From: JAJZVS01 sp963708095
GTDB lineage: Bacteria; Pseudomonadota; Alphaproteobacteria; Acetobacterales; Acetobacteraceae
DNA length: 64,000 nt
Assembly (NCBI GenBank): GCA_963708095.1
Contig: OY970182.1
Coordinates: 1,054,001-1,118,000 of the forward strand
Direction: 5' to 3'
The notes under the pieces are model-generated. The model did not search any database. It worked only from the letters and a program-made list of their open reading frames with translations, and was not told the DNA's origin. Shown here piece after piece: positions 25,906 to 33,314 of the stretch. Each line of letters opens with the position of its first letter. Position 1 is the stretch's first letter. A program made the position numbers and the translations under genes.

Positions 25906-27299
25906 TAGCCCCGCAACTCGGCTCGTCGCGCCTTATCCAAGCTCATTTTGAGGTCGTATTCCATCAGTTCAACAGGGGTTTGATGGCCATCCGCGGCGGC
26001 CCACACCTTCTTGCCTATTTGCTTTGCTATGATGATTCCTCGCACGTTCTCCGTGCGCGCCTTCGTCTTTTTACACCAACCCAGATAGCGAGATAGCTGC
26101 CCAAAAACATCATCGTCCGTTCTCCCCTTCTTCAATTCAATGATCGTAAAAACGCCGTTCCTGTCGCGTGCAAAAAGATCTATACGCCCGACCTCGGTTT
26201 CGAGCTGACGCTTCACAAGCGTCATGCCCGGCTCGATCAGCCCCATGTTGCGCTCTAATATGTCCTCAACTGTTTGCTCGTTCACAATCATTGAAAGGTA
26301 CCGGCGCTTTTCTTCCTCGGTATAGCCTCCCATCTCGTTCAACACCTGCCGCACCATGTCGAGTTGTGCGGTGTCGCTGTAGTAGGAGAGGGCAGTTGCC
26401 TTGTTGGGAGGCTTGTCGGGATCGCCGTAAAACGCCATCCAGTCTTTCTTGCTCTGGAAGGCGATGAATTGGCCGTCTTTCTGCTCGCGCTTTATGAGGG
26501 CATTTGCCTCTGGCAGCCTGTCGCGCGGAATCCGTAGCAACGTCTTTCCATCCCTCTGCACCTGCTCGATGAGGCGTGAAGCTGTCCAGAAGGCCAATGC
26601 GTACGATGTATCAAGCCTGATGGTATTGTAGATGGAACTGCGGCGCGTCGCTCTGCCGGGGTTTCCGATCTTTATCGCATCAAGTGCATCGAGAATTGAC
26701 GTCTGAACGCGCGGACCGAGCTTTCGCCATTCCCCGATGCTTTCAACCGTGTCCTCGATGTCGCCAAAATTCTTAGCCTTAGCGCAGAACAGGATATATT
26801 CAACTGGCGTCAGGGTTTTCGTCTCAAGAAGGACTTCAAGCAGGAAGGCGACTGGATGGACTTCGGTCTGCTGTGTGGCCTTGCCGCCCGCCATCGGATT
26901 TGCGATCTGGTACCGCCGTGACTGCACCGCCACGATCTCTCCGGGATCGCGGGCTCGCACAAATTTCTCACCCGCAGGCGTGAGCGTCACCGCCTCATGT
27001 TCATCAATCCATGCGACGCCCAAGGTACTGAAAACCTGTGCGAGCATCCGCGACATGGGAATGCCCTGCTCGTCCTCGTCCTTGGTCGTCGCCTTCGAAA
27101 GGCCGGCGGCTCCAAGGCAGTTCAGATAATTTTTCTGCGTCTCGCGCCAATTTCTGCCTTCGAACTGTTCCAGCAATGCGAGTTGCTTTTGGATGGTCGG
27201 AACATCGCCAATGCTCTTGCCTTTCGGGACATACCAGTAGCCAGCATCGCTTGTGTACCGCTGAATCCAGTCCTTCCAGAGGCGCGTCAGGGCTGCCAT
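25905..27299 (-). CDS. Type II-like restriction endonuclease with C-terminal PD-(D/E)XK nuclease
   Basis: This 464-residue protein has a long helical N-terminal region, likely for DNA recognition. Its C-terminal nuclease resembles the NucS/DUF91 branch. The nuclease motif is GRIDLFARDRNGVFTIIELKKG, with Asp at about 374, Glu at 388 and Lys at 390 forming the PD-(D/E)XK site, followed by the helix DVFGQLSRYLGWCKK. The start at ATG 27299 is 30 bases downstream of the methyltransferase stop on the same strand, which is the usual R-M pairing. GC is clearly below the surroundings, indicating transfer. The recognition sequence cannot be read. It could alternatively be a modification-dependent nuclease, but the adjacent methylase makes that less likely. 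Confidence 0.75.
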   Translation of the reverse strand: MAALTRLWKDWIQRYTSDAGYWYVPKGKSIGDVPTIQKQLALLEQFEGRNWRETQKNYLNCLGAAGLSKATTKDEDEQGIPMSRMLAQVFSTLGVAWIDEHEAVTLTPAGEKFVRARDPGEIVAVQSRRYQIANPMAGGKATQQTEVHPVAFLLEVLLETKTLTPVEYILFCAKAKNFGDIEDTVESIGEWRKLGPRVQTSILDALDAIKIGNPGRATRRSSIYNTIRLDTSYALAFWTASRLIEQVQRDGKTLLRIPRDRLPEANALIKREQKDGQFIAFQSKKDWMAFYGDPDKPPNKATALSYYSDTAQLDMVRQVLNEMGGYTEEEKRRYLSMIVNEQTVEDILERNMGLIEPGMTLVKRQLETEVGRIDLFARDRNGVFTIIELKKGRTDDDVFGQLSRYLGWCKKTKARTENVRGIIIAKQIGKKVWAAADGHQTPVELMEYDLKMSLDKARRAELRG

Positions 27300-27329
27300 G
27301 CAGGTTCTCTCCGGCGACGAGGGCTTGGC

Positions 27330-28511
27330 CTAAACGAGTTTGAGTTGGTCGTCATCTTCTCGGCTTACTCCCCGGCCATATGTCTTGCGCTTGTGCTTGG
27401 CCTCAGCCTCTTTGCCGGTGCTGTTCGCTATCATCTCCCTAAGCTCGTCCGCCGTCGGATATTTTGCGCGTCCGACAAGGAGTAGAGGTTGAAATTCGGG
27501 CGCATAGCGAACGCGATCGCGCGCAAATTCAACATAACGAGGCACAACATCGATCCCGATCCAGCGGCGGCCCATGCCCTTTGCGACGGCACAGGTGGTG
27601 CCCGTGCCCGCGAACGGGTCAAGCACAATCTCGCCGGGGAATAAACCGAACTCGCTGAATGTGTAGAGCCGGATCAGCCGGGCGGGGAGTTTTTCCGGGA
27701 ACGGTGCGGGATGATCCTTGTCGCGCTTCACGTCCTCGGGATACATGAACCAGACCTGCTGTGTGAGGTCGAGCCATTCCTCTCTGCTGAGTTTGCTCGC
27801 CTCTTTCACATCAGGATCGAACTTTGGGGGCTTTCCTGGTTTGACGTAGATGTTAATCATCTCGACGGTGTTGTTTTCGATGATGTTGCCAGGGAAGGGA
27901 TAGGAGCCGAACATCATTTTCGACGTCTGCTTCTGCCAGATGAACAGCCCGTATCGCTCAAGGTCTGTCCCGGACATGATCGCGCTACCGATGTCGCCAG
28001 CTATGTCCTTCAGATGGCGGGTATGCTGCTGGATGATTTCCTTCGGGATTGGAAGAAGTGGGGCATTGATACATAGCTTGCCGTTGGGCCGAAGCACACG
28101 TGCACACTGCGCCCAGACGCGGAACATGTCCTCAAGATAGGCTTCGTAGGAAGCCCACTGTCCGGGCGCGTCGCCCCCTTCAATCGCGCCGTCGTCATAT
28201 TTAACGGCAGTCCAGTAAGGCGGAGACGTGATGATGAGGTCTACCGAGCCTGACGGCATTTGCGCCATGACATCAGCGGCATCGCCTTGGTGAATCTTGT
28301 TCACAAAGGCATTGATATCCGCAGAGCGATGCTCCGGGTACGCTGCCGCGTGGGGCCCCCGTTTGGCGCTACTCAAAGCACAGGCTCCTTCGCGGGAAGC
28401 TTTACGAGGGGAGGGATCACTGACCTGTTTGCTAATGCGATGCAGCGGCGTTCCGTCTGGCAACAAAATCCCCCCCGTAGTAAGGCGTTGTGGTAGGATA
28501 ATGAGCTCCAA
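27330..28511 (-). CDS. DNA methyltransferase, beta class (N4-cytosine or N6-adenine)
   Basis: This 393-residue enzyme methylates DNA using SAM. The catalytic motif IV, DLIITSPPYW (residues about 91-100), precedes the SAM-binding motif I, VLDPFAGTGTT (about 297-306), which is the beta-class order. Ser-Pro-Pro-Tyr favours N4-cytosine, but some N6-adenine enzymes share it. The frame begins with TTG at 28511, and the first ~65 residues lack family similarity, so translation may start later, for example near the GTG of NKIHQGDAADV. It precedes the nuclease gene by 30 bases and protects host sites. Low GC marks it as acquired. Confidence 0.88.
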   Translation of the reverse strand: MELIILPQRLTTGGILLPDGTPLHRISKQVSDPSPRKASREGACALSSAKRGPHAAAYPEHRSADINAFVNKIHQGDAADVMAQMPSGSVDLIITSPPYWTAVKYDDGAIEGGDAPGQWASYEAYLEDMFRVWAQCARVLRPNGKLCINAPLLPIPKEIIQQHTRHLKDIAGDIGSAIMSGTDLERYGLFIWQKQTSKMMFGSYPFPGNIIENNTVEMINIYVKPGKPPKFDPDVKEASKLSREEWLDLTQQVWFMYPEDVKRDKDHPAPFPEKLPARLIRLYTFSEFGLFPGEIVLDPFAGTGTTCAVAKGMGRRWIGIDVVPRYVEFARDRVRYAPEFQPLLLVGRAKYPTADELREMIANSTGKEAEAKHKRKTYGRGVSREDDDQLKLV

Positions 28512-28611
28512 CCGCGTTGTACATAGGCCCGCGAATCCACGGCGGGCAAGCCAGTAACGGCCCGCGCCGCTGGCTGCGACGGTGGGGCGGACGCATGCCC
28601 CACGTCGCGCG

Positions 28612-29205
28612 TCATGCGGCCGCCCGCGAAATCCTCGCCATGCCGACGTTGTAGCTTTTCGCCAGCTCCTTGAGCGTCGCGCCCTCGGCGTGCCGCCGCC
28701 GTGCTTCCGCCCGCTGCTGCGGGGTGAGCTTCGGCGGACGGCCCATGTGGTGCCCGCGCGCCTTCGCCCGGCTGCTGCCCTCCGCCGTGCGGGTGCGGAT
28801 CAGGTCGCGCTCCACGTCCGCCAGGCCGCCGAGGACAGTGATCATCAGCCGCCCGGTGCTGGTCGACGTGTCGGCCCGCGGCTCCGCCAGCGAGCGGAAT
28901 TGCCCGTCCGCGTCCACGATGCGCTTGACGATGGCGAACAGGTCGAACGTCGAGCGGGCGAGGCGGTCGATGCGCTTTACCGTCACCACGTCGCCGGGGG
29001 CGAGGTCGTCAAGCAACCGGAGAAGCTGCCGCCGGTCGGCCTTTGCGCCGCTTGCCTTCTCGCGGAAAATCTTGGCGCACCCCTCGGCGCGCAACTGTTC
29101 AAGCCGCGCGTCGGGCGTCTGCCCGTAGGTGTTGACGCGGACATAGCCGAGGCGGCGGGAAGGGGGGTGCGTTTCGGTCATATCTTCCGCATAAGCCTGA
29201 CCCAT
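28612..29205 (-). CDS. Serine recombinase (resolvase/invertase family) with the catalytic Ser replaced by Asn
   Basis: This 197-residue protein has the resolvase fold: YVRVNTYGQTPDARLEQLRAEG, KIFREKASGAKADRRQL, then DVVTVKRIDRLARS with the two conserved arginines, and DLIRTRTAEG leading into the long helix. A C-terminal helix-turn-helix follows (LTPQQRAEARRRHAEGATLKELAKSYNVG). Family members read Y-x-R-V-S-T at the active site, but here the serine is Asn25 (codon AAC). Strand cleavage should therefore fail unless another residue serves. The start may instead be ATG 29181. It sits at the edge of the restriction-modification island and may once have moved it. Confidence 0.88.
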   Translation of the reverse strand: MGQAYAEDMTETHPPSRRLGYVRVNTYGQTPDARLEQLRAEGCAKIFREKASGAKADRRQLLRLLDDLAPGDVVTVKRIDRLARSTFDLFAIVKRIVDADGQFRSLAEPRADTSTSTGRLMITVLGGLADVERDLIRTRTAEGSSRAKARGHHMGRPPKLTPQQRAEARRRHAEGATLKELAKSYNVGMARISRAAA

Positions 29206-30229
29206 TGATCGGATGGGGGCAAGTGGAGTTTCCGAAAGTCTTGAGTAATGCGCGAGTGGGCTTTCCTAAGAAAGCACCCCGTTCCCGATCTGACCGGAAT
29301 CTCCGCACCTCCCCAATTGGCCCCCGCCTCCCCCTACCCACCCCCACCACCCGGGCCACCCGCTTCCCCCGCCGCGTCACCACCACCTCCGTCCCCCCCG
29401 CCACGCACGCCAGCACCTCCCGCCACCGCCGCCGCACCGTGCTCGTTTCCACCTCCGGCGACGGGCCGGCCACCACCCCCGGGCCGCCGCCCATCCCTGG
29501 CCACCCCTCCCCCATCTCCGCCCGCGCCGCCGCCCGGATCATCCCCGCAATGCGCTGCGCCCGCACCCGCAGTTCCTCCGCCCCCTGCGGCTCCGGCCAG
29601 AACCCGGTGTCGTTCAGCAACGAGGCCAGGGTGGCCAGCAGCGACTCCACCGAATCCGTCCGCTCGGCCAGCCCCGGCGTGGCCGCCAGCACCGGCTCCA
29701 TCATCGTTTCCATCAGAACCCGCAGCCGGATGTCGAGCGACTCGCGCCGGTCCGGCACCAGCAGATGGCCGCAGAACAGCAAGGACCGGTGCTCGTGGCG
29801 GTGCTGCGCGACATGCACGAGCCAGGCCGCCGCCACCGCTTCCAATTGCACGCCGGGCCCCTCGGGCGCCGCGGCATCGAAGGCGGTGCAGACCGCGGCG
29901 TTCAGCGCCAGCACGTGCTCGCCCAGCAGGTCGTAGAGAAGTTCGTCGCGGTTATCGTAATATTCATGCGCCGTGCCGCCGGCGAGATGCGCCTCCAGCG
30001 CCACCCGCCGCACCCCCACGGCGGCCGCCCCGAACTCGGCGAACAGGCGGGCGGCGGCGTCGCGCAATTGCCGCCGGCGCTGCACCTGCAGCGGCGTCAG
30101 CTCGCCCCGCTTGCGCGGCGACACCCGGCTCAGCGCGCCCGTCCCCCGCCGGCTCCGCCGGGACGGGGGCGGCGCAGGGACCGGGGCGGGGGACATCTCG
30201 GGCGCAGCAGCGGCGGCGTGCGGTGGCAT
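29099..30229 (-). CDS. TetR/AcrR-type regulator with a fused Phd-like tail, 3' end altered
   Basis: Residues ~45-250 of this 376-residue frame match a TetR regulator: LRDAAARLFAEFGAAAVGVRRVALEAHLAGGTAHEYYDNRDELLYDLL is the DNA-binding part, and the following ligand domain has EHRSLLFCGHLL. A Pro/Ala-rich N-terminal tail precedes it. Residues ~260-300 (WREVLACVAGGTEVVVTRRGKRVARVV) match the Phd/YefM antitoxin fold. The last ~55 residues are unlike either family and overlap the recombinase gene, so the natural end was probably replaced when the island entered. The start at ATG 30229 is tentative, near an upstream TATAAAG. Confidence 0.65.
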   Translation of the reverse strand: MPPHAAAAAPEMSPAPVPAPPPSRRSRRGTGALSRVSPRKRGELTPLQVQRRRQLRDAAARLFAEFGAAAVGVRRVALEAHLAGGTAHEYYDNRDELLYDLLGEHVLALNAAVCTAFDAAAPEGPGVQLEAVAAAWLVHVAQHRHEHRSLLFCGHLLVPDRRESLDIRLRVLMETMMEPVLAATPGLAERTDSVESLLATLASLLNDTGFWPEPQGAEELRVRAQRIAGMIRAAARAEMGEGWPGMGGGPGVVAGPSPEVETSTVRRRWREVLACVAGGTEVVVTRRGKRVARVVGVGRGRRGPIGEVRRFRSDRERGAFLGKPTRALLKTFGNSTCPHPINGSGLCGRYDRNAPPFPPPRLCPRQHLRADARRAA

Positions 30230-30452
30230 GGGGCATTCCGGGGTATGTTCTTTATATGTTCTTGTAGCGCGCCGCGCCGGTTTCAACCCACGACCGGCAA
30301 CGAAAGAGAGGTGCGCACCCACGACGCCCCCCGGCCCACCCCGGGCACCTTCAAGCGCCCACCCCGAAACTCACCCGGGGCGCGCACACGCCCGCCCTTC
30401 CCTAACGCGGCATGACCCGCGAACGTACATCCCGCCCCGGCCGCCACCCCGA

Positions 30453-30504
30453 GTTGTACAAGCGTTCGGCCCGTTCCGGGCCTTCCAGGGGCCTCTTGTA
30501 CAAC
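30453..30504. repeat. Inverted repeat of a TTGTACAA palindrome
   Basis: GTTGTACAAG at 30453-30462 and CTTGTACAAC at 30495-30504 are exact inverted copies with a 32-base spacer that itself contains GGCCCG-TTCC-GGGCC-like pairing. Each copy also contains the palindrome TTGTACAA. It lies 10 bases past the ptsI-type gene stop and ~225 bases upstream of the TetR gene, so it could end transcription or bind a regulator. Confidence 0.6.
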
Positions 30505-30513
30505 ACGCGCTCC

Positions 30514-32358
30514 CTACCGCCCCCCCTCCACCAGTGCGGCGATTGCCCGCGGGTCCGCCTGCTCCATCACCCGTCGCGCAAACCGCACGCACTCCTCGAT
30601 GCGCAACCCCCGCACCGCCTGCTTCACCCGCGGCACCGCCGCGGCGTTCATCGAGAAAGACCGCAGCCCCAGCCCCAGCAACAGCGACGTCAGTCGCGGA
30701 TCGGCCGCCATCTCCCCGCAGACCGAGACCGGCCGGTGCATGCGCAGCGCCGCCTCCACCGAGAACTGCACCAGGCGCAGCACCGCGGGATGCAGCGGGT
30801 CGTAAAGCTCGGCGACATCGCTTTCCCCGCGGTCCACGGCCAGGGTGTAGGCGGTCAGGTCGTTGGTGCCGATCGCCAGGAAATCGGCCTCCAGGGCCAG
30901 CGCGTCGGCCGACAGCGCTGCCCCCGGAGTTTCGACCATGATGCCGAGCGGGGGCAGCCGGTCGGGGATGCGCTCCCCGCGCCGGCGCAGCCGCCGCGCC
31001 ACCCGCTCGTAGATCTCGCGCGCCGCCTGAACCTCCGCGACCGTCGTTACCATCGGCAGCATCACCCGCGCCGGCCCCGCGACCGCGGCACGCAGGATGG
31101 CGGCGAGCTGGGTTTCGAACAGCTCCGGCTGGCGCAGCAGCAGGCGGATGCCGCGCAGGCCGAGCGCCGGGTTGGTGTCGGCGATTTCCGGCACGATGCC
31201 GGCGGCCGACAGCGCCTCGATCTCCTTCTCCCCGCCCCAGTCGAGCACCCGGAAGGTCACCGGCGCGCCGCCCATGGCCTCGATCACGCCGCGGTAGAAC
31301 TCGGCCTGGATGTCCTCGTCGGGCACCGTCTCGCGGTTCATGAACAGGAATTCGGTGCGCAGCAGGCCGATGCCGAAGGCGCCCGATTGCTGGATCAACG
31401 GCAGTTCGAGCGGCAATTCGAGGTTGGCGGCAAGCTCGACCTGGGTGCCGTCCAGGGTCTCGGCCGGCAGGCGGCGCAGCTTGGCGAAGCGCTGGCGCTC
31501 GCGGGCGAACCCGCCCACCGCGCGGCGCGCGGCAACCAGGCGCGCGGGGGACGGGTTCAGCACCACGGTGCCGGCGCTGCCGTCCACCACCGCCACATCC
31601 CCCGGCCGCGCGTGCGCCAGCAGCCCCGGCACGCCGAGCACCGCCGGCACGCCGAGCGCGCGCAGCATCACCGCGGTATGCCCGTCCGCGCCACCTTCTT
31701 CGGTCGCCACCCCGGCCAGCCGCGAGGGGTCGAGCAGCGCCGCGTCCGCCGGCCGCAGCGCCTCGCAAACCAGCACCGCGCCTTCCGGCAGGCCCGCGAA
31801 GCTCTGGAACGGCGCGCGGGTGAGGTTGCGGACCAGGCGGCGGGCGATCTCGCCCACCTCGTCGGCGCGGCGGCGCAGTCCCGCCCGGTCCTCGGCCGAG
31901 GCGCCCGGTTCGGCGTGGGCCATAATGGCCGCACCGATCTCCTCGGCCTCGCGCAACACGGCGGCCTCGGCCGATTGCAGCCCCTCGGCGATGCGCCGGC
32001 GGGCGCCGCGGATCAGGCGGGAGGGGCCGAGCATGCGCAGATAGGCCTCGATCAGCGGCGCGATTTCCGCCTGGCTGTCCTCCGGCAGCACCGCGAGGCG
32101 GACCTTGAGCTTGAGCAACTGCTTGCGCGACTGCGCGATCGCCGCGTCGAGCCGGGCGCCCTCCCCCGGCGCATCCGCGGCCTGGATCTTGAGGCGGCCG
32201 ATCTCGGGGTTCGGTTCGGCGGTGCCGAACACGGCGCCGATGGCGACCCCGGGAGAGACGGGAATGCCGCAGAACGTCGCCTCCGCCCGGTCGGATGCGC
32301 GCGCGAGTTGGCCGGGGAGGCGATGGTGCTGCGGCGGCGGTGGGTCAGTCCTGTTCAT
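30514..32358 (-). CDS. ptsP: Phosphoenolpyruvate-protein phosphotransferase (enzyme I, PtsI/PtsP type)
   Basis: This 614-residue enzyme I autophosphorylates from PEP and passes phosphate to HPr. The phospho-histidine is His227 in GGADGHTAVMLRALG, an atypical version of GGxxSHAA. The PEP-binding C-terminal half shows GLLRTEFLFMNR, VTFRVLDWGGEKE, GIMVETPGA, FLAIGTNDLTAY and the acid/base cysteine in VSVCGEMAAD. There is no N-terminal GAF domain, so by domain content it is PtsI-like; in an hprK cluster it acts in regulation. Its ATG overlaps the HPr stop by 14 bases. Order in transcription is hprK, rapZ, EIIA, HPr, enzyme I. Confidence 0.93.
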   Translation of the reverse strand: MNRTDPPPPQHHRLPGQLARASDRAEATFCGIPVSPGVAIGAVFGTAEPNPEIGRLKIQAADAPGEGARLDAAIAQSRKQLLKLKVRLAVLPEDSQAEIAPLIEAYLRMLGPSRLIRGARRRIAEGLQSAEAAVLREAEEIGAAIMAHAEPGASAEDRAGLRRRADEVGEIARRLVRNLTRAPFQSFAGLPEGAVLVCEALRPADAALLDPSRLAGVATEEGGADGHTAVMLRALGVPAVLGVPGLLAHARPGDVAVVDGSAGTVVLNPSPARLVAARRAVGGFARERQRFAKLRRLPAETLDGTQVELAANLELPLELPLIQQSGAFGIGLLRTEFLFMNRETVPDEDIQAEFYRGVIEAMGGAPVTFRVLDWGGEKEIEALSAAGIVPEIADTNPALGLRGIRLLLRQPELFETQLAAILRAAVAGPARVMLPMVTTVAEVQAAREIYERVARRLRRRGERIPDRLPPLGIMVETPGAALSADALALEADFLAIGTNDLTAYTLAVDRGESDVAELYDPLHPAVLRLVQFSVEAALRMHRPVSVCGEMAADPRLTSLLLGLGLRSFSMNAAAVPRVKQAVRGLRIEECVRFARRVMEQADPRAIAALVEGGR

Positions 32359-32803
32359 CGAAGCCGGCCTCGATCAGCGCCGTGAGCGCATCAAGTGCCT
32401 CCAGCGCGTCCCAGCCTTCGGCGCGCAGGTCGAGCGCCGTCCCGGGCCCGGCGCCCAGCATCATCAGCCCCATGATGGAGCGGGCGGAGACGCTCTGGCC
32501 ATTGTACTCGACCTCAACCGACGCGCCGAAGCGTTCCGCCGCGTTGACCAGCTTGGCGGCGGCGCGCGCATGCAGGCCGCGTCGGTTCGGCACGATCACC
32601 CGACGGGTGAGCACCATCGCGTCCGGCGCCTCGCCCGCCGCACCGGCGGGGTCGCCAGAGGGATTTTTAGAGGGATCTCCAGCGGAGTCGGCGCCGGAGG
32701 GAGCGGTGCCAGATGGGGATGTATCGGCGGGGGATGTATCGGCGGGGCCGGTCGTGGAGGGCTCGGCGGCGGGGGGACCCCCAGCCCCGTCCCGCTGGCT
32801 CAC
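32345..32803 (-). CDS. ptsH: HPr family phosphocarrier with a long unstructured N-terminal extension
   Basis: The C-terminal ~90 residues (from Met63) are an ordinary HPr: VPNRRGLHARAAAKLV with phospho-His78 and the HPrK target serine in SARSIMGLMML (Ser109, equivalent to Ser46). The first ~62 residues are Pro/Ser/Gly/Asp-rich, with a duplicated ADTSP unit, and are absent from normal HPr. Initiation at GTG 32803 overlaps the EIIA stop (GTGA), which favours use of this start; the internal ATG at 32617 would give a standard protein. HPr here would relay phosphate between enzyme I and EIIA and be switched by HprK. Confidence 0.9.
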   Translation of the reverse strand: MSQRDGAGGPPAAEPSTTGPADTSPADTSPSGTAPSGADSAGDPSKNPSGDPAGAAGEAPDAMVLTRRVIVPNRRGLHARAAAKLVNAAERFGASVEVEYNGQSVSARSIMGLMMLGAGPGTALDLRAEGWDALEALDALTALIEAGFDEQD

Positions 32804-33252
32804 CGGCAGGTCCCGTTGCCCGGGGTACAGTTCGGCTTCACCCCGTTCGCTTTCGCCCCGTGCAGCACATGGGACGCGGCGGCGATGTACTTGCGGCCCG
32901 CATCCTCGGCGCAGTTGACCGCGTCCGCCAGCGGCTGGTTGGATCGTACCTTCGCGAGCTTGACCAGCATCGGCAGGTTCACCCCGGCGATGACATCGAT
33001 TCCCTTGCGCTCCATCATCGAAATCGCAAGGTTGGAGGGGGTGCCGCCGAACATATCGGTCAGCAGCACGACTCCGTCGCCGGTGTCGCAGCGGGTGATG
33101 CAGCGCTCGATCTCGGCACGACGATTTTCCATGTCGTCGTCCGGACCGATGCAGACCGTGTCGACGTTCCGTTGCGCTCCGACAACATGTTCCATGGCCG
33201 CGCGCAGTTCGTCCGCGAGCTTGCCGTGGGTCACCAGGACCATGCCGATCAT
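32800..33252 (-). CDS. PTS EIIA component, mannose family (regulatory EIIA-Man-like)
   Basis: This 150-residue protein has the EIIA-Man fold. MIGMVLVTHGKLADEL carries the phospho-His9, and DGVVLLTDMFGGTPSNLA is the second conserved motif. No sugar permease (EIIB/EIIC) gene lies in the cluster, so it is expected to signal rather than transport. The ~60 bases between it and rapZ are the only gap in the cluster; it overlaps HPr by GTGA. The C-terminus has two cysteines (NCTPGNGTC). Confidence 0.92.
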   Translation of the reverse strand: MIGMVLVTHGKLADELRAAMEHVVGAQRNVDTVCIGPDDDMENRRAEIERCITRCDTGDGVVLLTDMFGGTPSNLAISMMERKGIDVIAGVNLPMLVKLAKVRSNQPLADAVNCAEDAGRKYIAAASHVLHGAKANGVKPNCTPGNGTCR

Positions 33253-33314
33253 GGAATGCGGCAGCGGGTCCGCGGTGAAGCGAGTGATCGAAGGATCATA
33301 TCGTCCAGTCCCTT

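Noticed and set aside
30227..30420. Possible small gene between the TetR gene and the palindromes
   Set aside because: Open frames here are Pro/Arg-rich and lack a ribosome site; they look like noise.
32695..32745. Short repeat GGGGATGTATCGGCGG as a regulatory tandem
   Set aside because: It encodes the duplicated ADTSP unit of the HPr extension and needs no separate explanation.
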